64,000 nucleotides of DNA from Undibacterium pigrum (GTDB lineage: Bacteria; Pseudomonadota; Gammaproteobacteria; Burkholderiales; Burkholderiaceae_D). Position 1 is the first letter of the stretch; every line of letters starts with the position of its first letter. The stretch spans positions 62,001-126,000 of the forward strand of contig NZ_QJKB01000011.1 in the NCBI RefSeq assembly GCF_003201815.1. The letters are read 5' to 3'. A program made the position numbers and the translations under genes. Below, piece after piece: positions 1 through 8,290 of the stretch. The notes under the pieces were generated by a model. It made no database searches, had not been told where the DNA came from, and was given only the letters and a program-made list of their open reading frames with translations.

Positions 1-862
1 AGCCCAGCTGGCTTGCCAGCACGGCGACCGGGACTCTGGATTCACGCAATTGTGTCAGTGCTGTCTGCATTTTCCAGTGCATGGCGTACTGCATGACAGG
101 TTCACCAACCAGTTGGGTGAAGCGTGCAGAAAAGGCCGAACGTGACATCGCCACGGCACTGGCCAGGTCCGCCACCGTCCAGCTGCGTCCGGGTTCGCGA
201 TGTATCATGGCAATCGCCCGGCCAATTTGCTTGTCGCGTAATGCACCCAGCCAGCCGGTCTGTGCTGCCGGATCACGTGCAATCCAGGCGCGTATGGTTT
301 GTATGACGAGGATGTCTGCCAGCCGCGTGATCACTGTTTCCCCGCCCGCATTCAATTGCTGTGCTTCGGCAGCAATGAAACGCAGCGTGCTTTGTATCCA
401 TTCCATCTCTGAAGATTTCCAGCTATCGATGTGGATAAGTTTGGGCAGCAAGCGTATCAGTTGCTGCGCTGCCGGATGATCAAAATGCACCAGGGCGCAA
501 ATCATGCTGGTGCTAGCACCACCTTCACCATGACTGATGGTTTCATAAGAGTTACTGATGGATCGGCGTGGCATGTCGAACAGCCTGATGGCTGGCACAC
601 CCGGTGCACTCGCCAGTACATGCCCGGCACCATGCGGCACCAGTGCCAGGTCACCTGGCTTGAGCAGGCAAGAATGATTACCGTCTACTTCCAGCAAACA
701 CTCACCTGCCGTAACGGCGTGGAACATCAGGCAATCCTTGAAGGCAGGCAGTTCCATTGCCCAGGGGGCTGTAAGTTCAGAACGACAGTAAAAGCTTCCA
801 CTCATGCGCAAAAAATGCAGGGCTTCACCGACAGGGTCATCTTTGACTGGGAGATTTATCAT
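1..862 (-). CDS. AraC-family regulator with N-terminal cupin, 3' end outside window
   Basis: The reverse strand is open from an ATG at 862 to base 1, giving about 287 residues with no stop, so the C-terminus is missing. The first 110 residues read as a cupin-type sensor (LLEVDGNHS, KPGDLALVPHGAGH), as in the cupin_6 subgroup of AraC regulators. From about residue 205 the text is helical DNA-binding sequence: GWLGALRDKQIGRAI, then WTVADLASAVAMSRSAFSAR, the usual first helix-turn-helix of the AraC domain. It is divergent from the reductase operon starting at 1016, with about 150 bp between, so it probably controls that operon. The inducer is not readable from sequence. The family call is firm; the target is inferred from position. 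Confidence 0.85.
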   Translation of the reverse strand, partial: MINLPVKDDPVGEALHFLRMSGSFYCRSELTAPWAMELPAFKDCLMFHAVTAGECLLEVDGNHSCLLKPGDLALVPHGAGHVLASAPGVPAIRLFDMPRRSISNSYETISHGEGGASTSMICALVHFDHPAAQQLIRLLPKLIHIDSWKSSEMEWIQSTLRFIAAEAQQLNAGGETVITRLADILVIQTIRAWIARDPAAQTGWLGALRDKQIGRAIAMIHREPGRSWTVADLASAVAMSRSAFSARFTQLVGEPVMQYAMHWKMQTALTQLRESRVPVAVLASQLG

Positions 863-1015
863 GGTTCCAGTATATGGCAAACGAGGACATTCACTCATTC
901 AGCTGGACGAATGAGCATGAAAGCGAGACGTTCAGACATAGTCTGTATTGCATGCCCGCCGGATAATAGCATCATCGTCACCAGCCAGTGTGACACCAAC
1001 CTGGAGGAGCACTTG

Positions 1016-1852
1016 ATGTCCACGCAAGCCATACTTGTCATTGGTAGTACCGGGAAAACAGGACAGCGGGTAGCAGCGCGTCTGGCTGAACGCAATCTGC
1101 CGCTGCGCCTGGGGTCGCGGTCCGGCGCTACGCCATTCGACTGGTCTGATCGCAGCACCTGGAGTGCGGCACTTCAGGGTGTCAGGGCGGCATATGTCAG
1201 CTTTTATCCCGATCTGGCTGTTCCGGGTGCGCCAGAAGCGATACAGGCATTCACTGATCTGGCAGCCAGTCTTGGTGTACGCCGCCTGGTCTTGCTGTCT
1301 GGCCGGGGTGAGCCAGAAGCACAACAGTGCGAAGATATAGTGCGTCATTCTGGTCTCGAATGGACAATATTACGCGCCAGCTGGTTCGCACAGAATTTCA
1401 GTGAAGGGCATTTTCTGGAACCTGTACTTGCTGGTGTAGTAGCTTTACCTGTTACTGATGTTGCTGAACCATTTCTTGATGTTGATGATATTGCCGATGT
1501 CGCCGCTGCGGCATTGACTGAAGACCGTCATATAGATCAGCTTTATGAATTAACCGGGCCACGCTTGTGGACCTTCAGACAAGCAATTAGCGAGATTGCT
1601 CATGCTACCGGGCGGAAGATAGATTTCATATCAGTTTCTAGTGCCGACTACACCAGTGCGCTGGAACAGGCGCAGCTGGATAGGGATACGATAAAACTCA
1701 TCAACTACCTTTTCTCCGAGGTACTTGATGGCCGCAATACATCGCTGGCTGATGGTGTGAGCCGGGCATTGGGGCGGCCAGCGCGTGAATTTGCTGACTA
1801 TGTGCGCACCACGGCGCAGAGCGGCATCTGGAACGACAGATCGCAAGCATGA
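1016..1852 (+). CDS. NmrA-like NAD(P)-binding oxidoreductase
   Basis: A 278-residue Rossmann protein of the NmrA / atypical short-chain dehydrogenase group. Residues 7-16 carry the nucleotide motif GSTGKTG (G10-x-x-G13-x-x-G16). The later text (VRRLVLLSGRGE, LEWTILRASWFAQNF, FLDVDDIADVAAAAL) matches NmrA-type NAD(P)H-binding proteins. The frame stays open upstream to 431, but GGAGGAG just before the ATG at 1016 and the position of the Rossmann motif fix the start there; the upstream part is antisense to the AraC gene. Such proteins either sense redox state by binding NAD(P) or act as quinone/azo reductases. It is first in a five-gene set ending at 3819. Confidence 0.87.
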   Translation: MSTQAILVIGSTGKTGQRVAARLAERNLPLRLGSRSGATPFDWSDRSTWSAALQGVRAAYVSFYPDLAVPGAPEAIQAFTDLAASLGVRRLVLLSGRGEPEAQQCEDIVRHSGLEWTILRASWFAQNFSEGHFLEPVLAGVVALPVTDVAEPFLDVDDIADVAAAALTEDRHIDQLYELTGPRLWTFRQAISEIAHATGRKIDFISVSSADYTSALEQAQLDRDTIKLINYLFSEVLDGRNTSLADGVSRALGRPAREFADYVRTTAQSGIWNDRSQA

Positions 1853-1867
1853 ACCACAATCATAAAA

Positions 1868-2353
1868 ATGAACAGCATGATTAATTCCCTCGTATTCGTC
1901 TCCGCCCTTGGCGGCGGGCTGATGGCAGGCTTCTTTTTTGCCTTCTCTGTACTGGTGATGAAAGCACTAAGTGCCTTGTCGCCAGCCCAGGGTATTTCGG
2001 CCATGCAATCGATCAATATCGTTGTCATCAATCCCTGGTTCATGACGCCCTTTCTGGGCATGGCAGTGTTAAGCGGGGTTTTGATCACCATGGTAATCTT
2101 TCGTTGGCAAGAAACTAACTCCGCTTATGTCTTTGCCGGAGGACTATTGTATTTGCTGGGTACGCTGGGCGTGACCATAGCCTTTAACGTGCCACGCAAC
2201 GAGGCACTGGCTGCAGTTGTGCCAGACAGCACAGAAGCTGCCAGGCTGTGGGCCGGTTATCTGACCGAATGGACGCGCTGGAATCACGTGCGCACCATCG
2301 CGGCGCTGGCCAGCTCCGTTGCCCTGACGATAGCCTTGCTGAAGAGATGCTGA
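1868..2353 (+). CDS. DUF1772 family membrane protein
   Basis: A 161-residue protein with about four membrane segments: near residues 7-30 (GGGLMAGFFFAFSVLVMKAL), 58-78, 88-108 and 140-158. The early GGxxAGFFFAFS pattern and the mid-protein RNEALA and TEWTRWNHVRT stretches are typical of DUF1772 proteins, a family that also contains fungal anthrone oxygenase-like enzymes. The start is uncertain: ATG at 1868 has no clear ribosome site and ATG at 1877 is possible. It begins 15 bp after the NmrA gene in the same direction, so co-transcription is likely. The catalytic role is unproven; a membrane partner of the neighbouring monooxygenase is conceivable. Confidence 0.75.
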   Translation: MNSMINSLVFVSALGGGLMAGFFFAFSVLVMKALSALSPAQGISAMQSINIVVINPWFMTPFLGMAVLSGVLITMVIFRWQETNSAYVFAGGLLYLLGTLGVTIAFNVPRNEALAAVVPDSTEAARLWAGYLTEWTRWNHVRTIAALASSVALTIALLKRC

Positions 2354-2396
2354 TATTTGAATTATGCAAGATCCAGAACACGCATTTGGAGAACAC

Positions 2397-2762
2397 ATGA
2401 TCGTTGAATACATACGCTACAAACTCACTGGAAGCCCGGCACAATCCGGGGGAAATATTGCAGCTGCTGCTGCGGTTGCTGCGGTTGCTTTCGAAGCCGC
2501 CTATCAAACTGCCGCCTCATCACTCAAGGCTTCACCAAACTGCCTGGGCTATGAACTCTCCCGCTGTGTCGAAGAGCAAGACCGCTACATCCTGCGCATA
2601 GAGTGGGATTCGATAGACGGTCACCTGACAGGTTTCCGGCGCGGGCCGGAGTTTGCCAGTTTTCTTGCTGCCATCAAGCCTTATATCAATCAAATTGAGG
2701 AAATGCAGCACTATGCGCTGACCTCAGTCGTCTTATCAAAGGACAAGCGAGGTATGTTATGA
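2397..2762 (+). CDS. ABM-family monooxygenase-like protein
   Basis: Reads as a 121-residue dimeric alpha/beta-barrel (ABM) protein: VEYIRYKL as first strand, an Ala-rich first helix (AAAAAVAAVAFEAAYQ), LGYELSRCVEEQDRYILRIEWDS as the central strands, then HLTGFRRGPEFASFLAAIKPY. Antibiotic-biosynthesis-monooxygenase-fold proteins of this size oxidise quinols or small aromatics, or degrade haem. ATG at 2397 is chosen because GGAG lies 7 bp upstream; an in-frame ATG at 2364 has none. Its stop overlaps the start of the haemoglobin gene (ATGA at 2759-2762), suggesting translational coupling. The Ala run near residues 18-30 is longer than usual. Confidence 0.72.
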   Translation: MIVEYIRYKLTGSPAQSGGNIAAAAAVAAVAFEAAYQTAASSLKASPNCLGYELSRCVEEQDRYILRIEWDSIDGHLTGFRRGPEFASFLAAIKPYINQIEEMQHYALTSVVLSKDKRGML

Positions 2763-3238
2763 CAATTCAAAATGTTCCCAGCTTATACGACTGGGTCGGT
2801 GGCATTGAGACGTTGAACCGGCTGACCACTCGTTTCTATTTGCACGTCAAGGCTGATGCATTGCTAGGCCCTGTCTTCGCGCATATGGGGGCAGATCATC
2901 CGGCGCACGTTGCCGTATTTCTTGGTGAAGTGCTCGGTGGACCAGCGGCTTACTCAGAGCAATACGGCGGCCATCCGCATATGGTCAAGCAACATCTCAA
3001 TCGTCACCTGACACAAGAACAGCGTAGACGCTGGGTAGGCTTGTTACTGGAGACGGCTGATGAACTGGGCATGCCTGACGATCCAGAATTTCGCTCCGCG
3101 CTGGTTGGCTATCTGGAATGGGGCTCACGGCTGGCAGTCATCAATTCACAAGCGGGTGCTTCGGTGGATGAAAATGCATCCATGCCAAAGTGGGGCTGGG
3201 GTGAAGTGAAAGGCCCATACATAATACCCAAGGAGTAA
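2759..3238 (+). CDS. Group II truncated haemoglobin
   Basis: A 159-residue globin of the 2-on-2 class. Matches to group II are YDWVGG at the start, RFY with Tyr27 at the B10 position, the GGPAAYSEQYGGHPHM block, His79 as likely proximal haem ligand (MVKQHL) and Trp92 at the G8 position that marks this group. The extra 25 residues at the C-terminus (KWGWGEVKGPY) are a frequent group II extension. Group II globins bind O2, NO or peroxide and are linked to stress protection or to feeding oxygen to oxygenases. It overlaps the ABM gene by 4 bp and abuts the next gene, so it probably works with an oxygenase in this operon. Confidence 0.9.
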   Translation: MTIQNVPSLYDWVGGIETLNRLTTRFYLHVKADALLGPVFAHMGADHPAHVAVFLGEVLGGPAAYSEQYGGHPHMVKQHLNRHLTQEQRRRWVGLLLETADELGMPDDPEFRSALVGYLEWGSRLAVINSQAGASVDENASMPKWGWGEVKGPYIIPKE

Positions 3239-3240
3239 TG

Positions 3241-3819
3241 ATGAAGAAGCACGCAATACAATGCAAATGCGGTACTTTGCGCGGCCAGCTTGAAGGACGG
3301 GGAGTCCACAACAGACTCATTTGCTATTGCAAGGATTGTCGCGCCTTTGCGCATTTTCTTGGTAAAGCTGATGAAATTCTTGATAAGCAAGGTGGCACTG
3401 AGATTGTACAAGTGGCACAGCCACGCCTGCATTTCTCGCAAGGTGAGGATCAACTCGCCGCCGTGCGTCTCAGTGAAACAGGCATGCTTCGCTGGTATGC
3501 AGCATGCTGCAACAGTCCCATAGGTAACACGGTGGCTGATCATAAAGTGTCATTCATAGGACTGATTCATGTGGCGCTGGATCGAAGCAGGATGGATCAG
3601 GATTTTGGAACAAACATCGCCCTGGTGAGTACTGACTCAGCACTGGGTGACCCAAAGCCAGTGCAGCGTGGCCTGCCAGGTGTCATTGCGCGATTTATGT
3701 GGATACTTGCGACGACACGCATCAGCGGTCGCTACAAAAATTCTGAGCTGTTCAGTACGACAGGTGAGCCACGCGTCATCCCCTTGGTACTTGATGACAG
3801 CAATAGGCCACAGCAATAA
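3241..3819 (+). CDS. DUF6151 / Mss4-like zinc-binding protein
   Basis: A 192-residue protein whose N-terminus has paired cysteines (C8-K-C10, then C28-Y-C30-K-D-C33) and a later YAACC, the pattern of the GFA/CENP-V Mss4-like fold that holds zinc and in some relatives acts on glutathione adducts. The overall text fits the DUF6151 family. ATG at 3241 is preferred over the adjacent ATG at 3238 because AGGAG ends 5 bp before it. It is the last gene of the set that begins with the NmrA reductase and is nearly fused to the haemoglobin stop. Function is unknown; zinc binding is inferred from the cysteines. Confidence 0.75.
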   Translation: MKKHAIQCKCGTLRGQLEGRGVHNRLICYCKDCRAFAHFLGKADEILDKQGGTEIVQVAQPRLHFSQGEDQLAAVRLSETGMLRWYAACCNSPIGNTVADHKVSFIGLIHVALDRSRMDQDFGTNIALVSTDSALGDPKPVQRGLPGVIARFMWILATTRISGRYKNSELFSTTGEPRVIPLVLDDSNRPQQ

Positions 3820-3876
3820 GCCGCAACATTAAGCACAACGTCGCCGATTCACTACTGGTAAAAAAATCTCAATATC

Positions 3877-5040
3877 ATGAATAATTATTTCGAGACTTCA
3901 TCCATGCATTCCGGTATATCAAGCAATATTGTCCTTGCGATGACTTTGATAGCCTCCCTCACTCTGACTGCTTGTGGTGGTGGAGATGAAAGCAGAGTTC
4001 CGGCGGCGGCACCGCTTGCATCAGCCGCACCAATCACACCAGTCGCACCAGCCACTATCACTGTGCCCCCGGCACCCCACAGCCTGGTGGTCCTGCCAGC
4101 CAGTGGCACGATCACTCACGGCATGCAGTTGACACCGGAGATGGTAGGGCCTGCCGGGATTGCCATCAGCAGTTTCGCAGATGTTCCCGGCGGTACTTTT
4201 TCTGGTACACCACTTAATGGCTGGAGTGATCATGCCCGCGTCGTTGGTCCCGGTGTTGAAGTCATTGATGGTTATAGTTTTCCAGCCGGTACGGTGGTGC
4301 TGCAGGGCGTGAACCTGAGTAGCGAGGTGGTAGTTAATTCCGGCTGGCTGGTGCTGCGCGGCAGCAAGGGCAGCCTGCTGCTGAACCATCCCAAAGGCAG
4401 CAAGGATGGCGGCGCAGCACTGTACAGCGAACTCAGTGCTTTTAATACCGTCGGTGCCAAGGATGGACGGCAGCCCGCATTGAGTATCTGCCATCGTTGT
4501 TACTTTCCGCACAGTGGCCTGGAAAATATCTACAGCAACAATGTCATCATCAGCGAATCCTGGATTGCGGTTGACCCGGGCAATACAGGTGACCACGTAG
4601 ATGGCATCCAGACCTGGGGCGGACAATCCGGGCTCAACATTTCCCGCAATCGCCTGCAATGGAATGGCGAGCAGAATGGTACGCAGTCTGGCCTGATCGC
4701 CATGTATTCCGACGGTGCGCAGAATGCTTCTACTGGCTATAACAAGATCGTGATCGAGAACAACTACATTGTGATAGGCAAAGGGGGAGGGATAGGCTTG
4801 CACGCGCCCATGAACGTGCCAACCATGAACATGAAGGTTTCCGGCAATCGATGGGCATGGGTAGATGGATACGATCCCGACTATACTCCAGCCATCTACC
4901 GCGGCCCCAAATTTGCGAATTACCGCAAGAACGGCAACTGCTGGTCAGATAACCGCTGGAGCGATGGTGAGCATGCCAACAAGTTCCTGCTGCCGGACAA
5001 TAGCACCGGCATTACTGACAAATACAACACGGGTTGCTGA
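3877..5040 (+). CDS. Putative lipoprotein with right-handed beta-helix domain
   Basis: A 387-residue protein with a lipoprotein signal: a hydrophobic stretch ending in LTLTAC, so the mature protein would start at Cys33 (Cys24 if the in-frame ATG at 3904 is the true start). A Pro/Ala/Thr-rich linker of about 45 residues follows, then a body with recurring short strands and Asn/Gly turns (NNVIISESWI, LNISRNRLQWNG, IVIENNYIVIG, MKVSGNRWAWVDG), as in pectate-lyase-like beta-helices. This suggests a surface or periplasmic carbohydrate-binding or lyase-like protein; no catalytic residues could be assigned. It stands alone, between the DUF6151 gene and a PLP enzyme. Confidence 0.7.
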   Translation: MNNYFETSSMHSGISSNIVLAMTLIASLTLTACGGGDESRVPAAAPLASAAPITPVAPATITVPPAPHSLVVLPASGTITHGMQLTPEMVGPAGIAISSFADVPGGTFSGTPLNGWSDHARVVGPGVEVIDGYSFPAGTVVLQGVNLSSEVVVNSGWLVLRGSKGSLLLNHPKGSKDGGAALYSELSAFNTVGAKDGRQPALSICHRCYFPHSGLENIYSNNVIISESWIAVDPGNTGDHVDGIQTWGGQSGLNISRNRLQWNGEQNGTQSGLIAMYSDGAQNASTGYNKIVIENNYIVIGKGGGIGLHAPMNVPTMNMKVSGNRWAWVDGYDPDYTPAIYRGPKFANYRKNGNCWSDNRWSDGEHANKFLLPDNSTGITDKYNTGC

Positions 5041-5150
5041 GCTGTTTCGGGAACTTTTGATCTTTGCGCATATCTTTACATAGAGCCCGCATGTGAATGA
5101 AGGTATATCATTCATATACTTACTGTGCACTGATCAATAGGAGTTTTGTT

Positions 5151-6326
5151 TTGTCTAATAATTTGCATCCCATTGCAGAAGATGATGAGGTCTATTGGTC
5201 AGATATCCGTGACCAGTACACCGTCTCAACAGAATTTATCAACCTGGAAAATGGCTATTTCGGCGTGCAGGCACGACCTGTGTTTGAGGCATTCCAGCGC
5301 TATCAGGCTCAGGTGAATGCTGAGACTTCGTATTTTTTGCGTGTGCGCTATGCACCGCTGTTTGTACAAGTCATGCAGGCGCTCAAGGATTTTTGTGGTG
5401 TGGATGAAGGTGAGCTGGTACTGACGCGCAATCTCATTGAGGGCATGAATATCCTGCTGCAGGGATATCCTTTGCAGGCGGGTGATGAAGTCGTGCTCGC
5501 CACGCATGATTACGATATCGTGATTGATACCCTGCTCATGCTGGAGCAGCGCAAGCAGATACAACTGCGGCATCTGCAATTGCCACTGGACCCAGTCAGT
5601 GATGAAGATATTGTAGCCACGTATGAACAGGCGATTACACCTAAAACCAAACTGATACTGGTCACTCACATCGTGCACAGGACAGGGCAGATCATGCCGG
5701 TCGCCAAAATTACGGCCATGGCCAAAAGGCATGGGGTGGATGTCATGGTGGACGCTGCGCATTCCTTTGCCCACCTCAACTATCGCATGACTGAACTGGG
5801 GGCAGATTTTGTCGCAGTGAACTTGCACAAATGGCTGGGTGTGCCGCTGGGTGTGGGCCTGCTGTATATACGCAAGAGTCGGGTGGTTGATATCGCCCCT
5901 CTGTTTGGCAATGCCAGGTTTGCCGACAATGAGATTTTCAAATTCACGCAAGTCGGCACAGTGCCGCCAGCGAATGTGCTGACCGTGCTGGATGCGCTCA
6001 AATTCCATGAATCCATAGGCTCTGCCAACAAGGAAGCACGTCTGCGTTACCTGACGCAATACTGGGTAAACCAGGTGCGTGATTTACCAGATGTGCGCAT
6101 TTTTACTCCGACTGACCCGCAACGCTCTTGCGCGATTGCTGGTTTTGGCATCGCGGGCAATTCTGGCCATGCCATCGTTGACTATCTCATGCGCGAGCAT
6201 AAGATATTCACCGTCACCCGGGAACTGGATGGCCAGGACATCGTCAGGGTAACGCCGCATCTGTATACCAGTCTGGATGACCTCGACAAGCTGGTAGCCG
6301 CGATCAGGCAACTGACACAAGCCTGA
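5151..6326 (+). CDS. Class V aminotransferase-fold PLP enzyme
   Basis: A 391-residue fold-type I PLP enzyme. VDAAHSFAH carries the Asp that holds the pyridine nitrogen, and NLHKWLGVPLG carries the Schiff-base lysine, Lys227 from the start used here. The text resembles isopenicillin-N-epimerase-like and cysteine-desulfurase-like members. A TTG start at 5151 is chosen because ATAGGAG ends 7 bp before it; an ATG at 5097 would add 18 residues of unlikely sequence. It sits upstream of the XRE-cupin regulator with about 80 bp between, and could be one of its targets. Substrate unknown. Confidence 0.82.
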   Translation: MSNNLHPIAEDDEVYWSDIRDQYTVSTEFINLENGYFGVQARPVFEAFQRYQAQVNAETSYFLRVRYAPLFVQVMQALKDFCGVDEGELVLTRNLIEGMNILLQGYPLQAGDEVVLATHDYDIVIDTLLMLEQRKQIQLRHLQLPLDPVSDEDIVATYEQAITPKTKLILVTHIVHRTGQIMPVAKITAMAKRHGVDVMVDAAHSFAHLNYRMTELGADFVAVNLHKWLGVPLGVGLLYIRKSRVVDIAPLFGNARFADNEIFKFTQVGTVPPANVLTVLDALKFHESIGSANKEARLRYLTQYWVNQVRDLPDVRIFTPTDPQRSCAIAGFGIAGNSGHAIVDYLMREHKIFTVTRELDGQDIVRVTPHLYTSLDDLDKLVAAIRQLTQA

Positions 6327-6360
6327 TCTCGGCGGGACGTGGTCGCAAGGAGTAATAGAA

Positions 6361-6408
6361 ATAATTTCCAGTTTACAGGACTTCAATATCCTATATAATG
6401 GAAATTAT
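6361..6408. promoter_or_regulatory. 48-bp dyad over the XRE-cupin promoter
   Basis: A perfect 10-bp inverted repeat, ATAATTTCCA at 6361-6370 and TGGAAATTAT at 6399-6408, shares its exact centre (6384.5) with a nested AGGA (6377-6380) / TCCT (6389-6392) repeat. Between the arms lies a good sigma-70 promoter: TTTACA at 6372-6377, a 16-bp spacer and TATAAT at 6394-6399. The right arm covers the -10 box and predicted start point. This is what an autoregulatory operator would look like; binding is inferred. Confidence 0.65.
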
Positions 6409-6964
6409 GGATATCAATACGATTATTGCCCGCAGGGTGCGCGAATTGCGCGATCAACAAAAGCTGTCGCTCGATGCGCTGGCCAAGCGCAGTGGTGTCA
6501 GCCGTTCCAATATTTCCCTCATAGAGCGGGGTGAGAGCAGCCCCACGGCGGCAGCGCTAGACAAGCTGGCCGTGGGCCTGGGTGTGACGCTGGCTTCCCT
6601 GTTTGAAGACAGCACACCTGCTGCCGTGGCCTCGCCCGTATCGCGCCAAGCTGAGCAGGTGTGCTGGACCGATCCTGCCTCCGGCTATATGCGCCGCAAT
6701 CTTTCACCTGCCTTGCCTTCAGCCCTGCAACTGGTGGAAGTGACATTTCCGGCTGGCCAGACGGTGCGCTATGACAGCTTTCACCGCGATGTGGATATAC
6801 AGCAGCAAGTCTGGATACTGGAGGGCGAGATGCGCCTGCATGTCGGCGAGCAAACCTGGGATTTGGGTGCCGGCGATTGTCTTGCCATGGCGCTGGATAA
6901 GCCGATAACTTTCCATAATCCTGGAAAAGTCGCGGCACGCTATCTGGTTGCGCTATGCAAGTAG
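6407..6964 (+). CDS. XRE-type regulator with C-terminal cupin sensor
   Basis: About 185 residues. Residues 5-60 are a classic Cro/C1 helix-turn-helix (LDALAKRSGVSRSNISLIER, then SPTAAALDKLAVGLGV). Residues 100-183 form a cupin barrel (VWILEGEMRLHVG, LGAGDCLAM, HNPG). This architecture is typical of repressors sensing small metabolites. An ATG at 6398 lies inside a TATAAT box, so ATG at 6407 is preferred; the predicted transcript would begin at about this base and be leaderless. GNAT, phosphoesterase and isochorismatase-like genes follow in the same direction with gaps of 35, 32 and 2 bp and are probable targets. Confidence 0.88.
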   Translation: MDINTIIARRVRELRDQQKLSLDALAKRSGVSRSNISLIERGESSPTAAALDKLAVGLGVTLASLFEDSTPAAVASPVSRQAEQVCWTDPASGYMRRNLSPALPSALQLVEVTFPAGQTVRYDSFHRDVDIQQQVWILEGEMRLHVGEQTWDLGAGDCLAMALDKPITFHNPGKVAARYLVALCK

Positions 6965-6999
6965 CGACTTCATTCTGTTTTCAATTCACGGAGTAAATC

Positions 7000-7527
7000 A
7001 TGTCTGAGCAAGTCCACATCCAGATTCTCGATGCAGCAGAAGCGCAGGCCAGCGTAGCAGCACTGGCTGATGTATTGATCGATTGCGTCGCTGGTGGTGC
7101 ATCTGTCAGCTTCATGTGGCCATTGCCTCGTGAGCGCGCCCTGCAATTCTGGCAGGGCGTAGCTGATGGCATAGCGCGCAAGGAGCGTATCTTGCTGGTC
7201 GCCAGGGATGACAGCAGCGATATTATAGGCACGGTACAATTGATCACGGCCATGCCAGACAACCAGCCACACCGGGCTGATATTGCCAAGATGCTGGTAC
7301 ACAGGAAGGCCAGGCGTCGCGGTATTGCACAAGCCCTGATGGCTGCGGTTGAACAAGCTGCCATAGCTGAGGGCAAGACGGTACTGGTGCTGGATACGGT
7401 CACTGGCGGCGCTGCCGAAGGCCTGTATGAACGCGCAGGCTGGCAGAAAGTGGGTGTAGTACCTAATTACGCTCTCATGCCTGACGGCGAATTTTGCGGG
7501 ACAACTTTCTTTCATAAGCAGCTATAA
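7000..7527 (+). CDS. GNAT-family N-acetyltransferase
   Basis: 175 residues. The acetyl-CoA site is recognisable as the strand IAKMLVHRKARRRGIAQALM, where the R-x-x-G-I-A loop binds the pyrophosphate, followed by LVLDTVTGGAAEGLYERAGW and a late tyrosine region. ATG at 7000 follows ACGGAG by a normal distance. It lies 35 bp after the XRE-cupin gene, a common pairing in Proteobacteria in which the acetyltransferase modifies a small molecule that the regulator may sense. The substrate is unknown. Confidence 0.88.
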   Translation: MSEQVHIQILDAAEAQASVAALADVLIDCVAGGASVSFMWPLPRERALQFWQGVADGIARKERILLVARDDSSDIIGTVQLITAMPDNQPHRADIAKMLVHRKARRRGIAQALMAAVEQAAIAEGKTVLVLDTVTGGAAEGLYERAGWQKVGVVPNYALMPDGEFCGTTFFHKQL

Positions 7528-7559
7528 CAGATATAGCAAATATAACGGAGCAGGTAGCC

Positions 7560-8288
7560 ATGCGCATTGCAGTGATTTCAGATATACACGGTAATCTGGC
7601 CGCACTGGAAGCAGTAGCTGCCGATCTGGTTTTGCGTGGTGTTGATCAGGTAGTCAATCTGGGCGACAGTCTGTCTGGCCCCTTGCTGCCAAAGGAGACA
7701 GCAGATTTCCTGATGGCGCAAGCGGGCTGGGTACATCTGGCAGGCAATCATGAACGTCAGATTCTGGAATTGAATGAACGCTCGGGTGCTGGCGATGCGT
7801 ATGCACACCAGCAAATCACGGCAGAACAAAAAACATGGATAGCCAGCCTGATGCCCGTGCTGCAATTGAATGCAGAAGTTTTGCTCTGCCATGGCACACC
7901 AGCCAGTGACACCACTACCTTGCTGCAGGTGGCAGACAGAAATGCCACGACGCAGGAAATACAGGAAAGACTGGGACAGCAAACTGCCAGTGTAATCGCT
8001 TGCGGTCATAGCCATGTGGCACGCAGTGTGCGGACCGCGGCAGGGCAGCTTATCCTTAATCCCGGCAGTGTCGGCCACCCGGCCTATGAATATGATTACC
8101 CTTACCAGCACAAGATAGAATCTGGCTCACCGGATGCGCGTTATGCCATCCTGGAAAAGATGCAGCATGGCTGGACAGCCAGCCTGATCAATGTCCCCTA
8201 TGCCTGGCAACACATGGCAGAACTGGCGGCCTTGCGTGGACGTGCAGACTGGGTCAGTGCCTTAAGTAGTGGATACATGAACGGATAA
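7560..8288 (+). CDS. Calcineurin-like metallophosphoesterase
   Basis: 242 residues with the full motif set of the small metallophosphoesterases: D8-I-H10-G-N, LGDSLSGP, AGNHER, LCHGTP and ACGHSHVAR, followed by LILNPGSVGHP. These residues hold two metal ions. The length and motif spacing fit the YfcE/MJ0936-like phosphodiesterases, which act on phosphodiester bonds of small molecules in the cytoplasm. It follows the GNAT gene by 32 bp, and its stop is 2 bp before the next start, so the genes are likely one operon. Confidence 0.88.
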   Translation: MRIAVISDIHGNLAALEAVAADLVLRGVDQVVNLGDSLSGPLLPKETADFLMAQAGWVHLAGNHERQILELNERSGAGDAYAHQQITAEQKTWIASLMPVLQLNAEVLLCHGTPASDTTTLLQVADRNATTQEIQERLGQQTASVIACGHSHVARSVRTAAGQLILNPGSVGHPAYEYDYPYQHKIESGSPDARYAILEKMQHGWTASLINVPYAWQHMAELAALRGRADWVSALSSGYMNG

Positions 8289-8290
8289 AT

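Noticed and set aside
431..1015. Upstream in-frame extension of the NmrA-like gene
   Set aside because: It is antisense to the AraC gene, has no family text, and a strong ribosome site marks the start at 1016.
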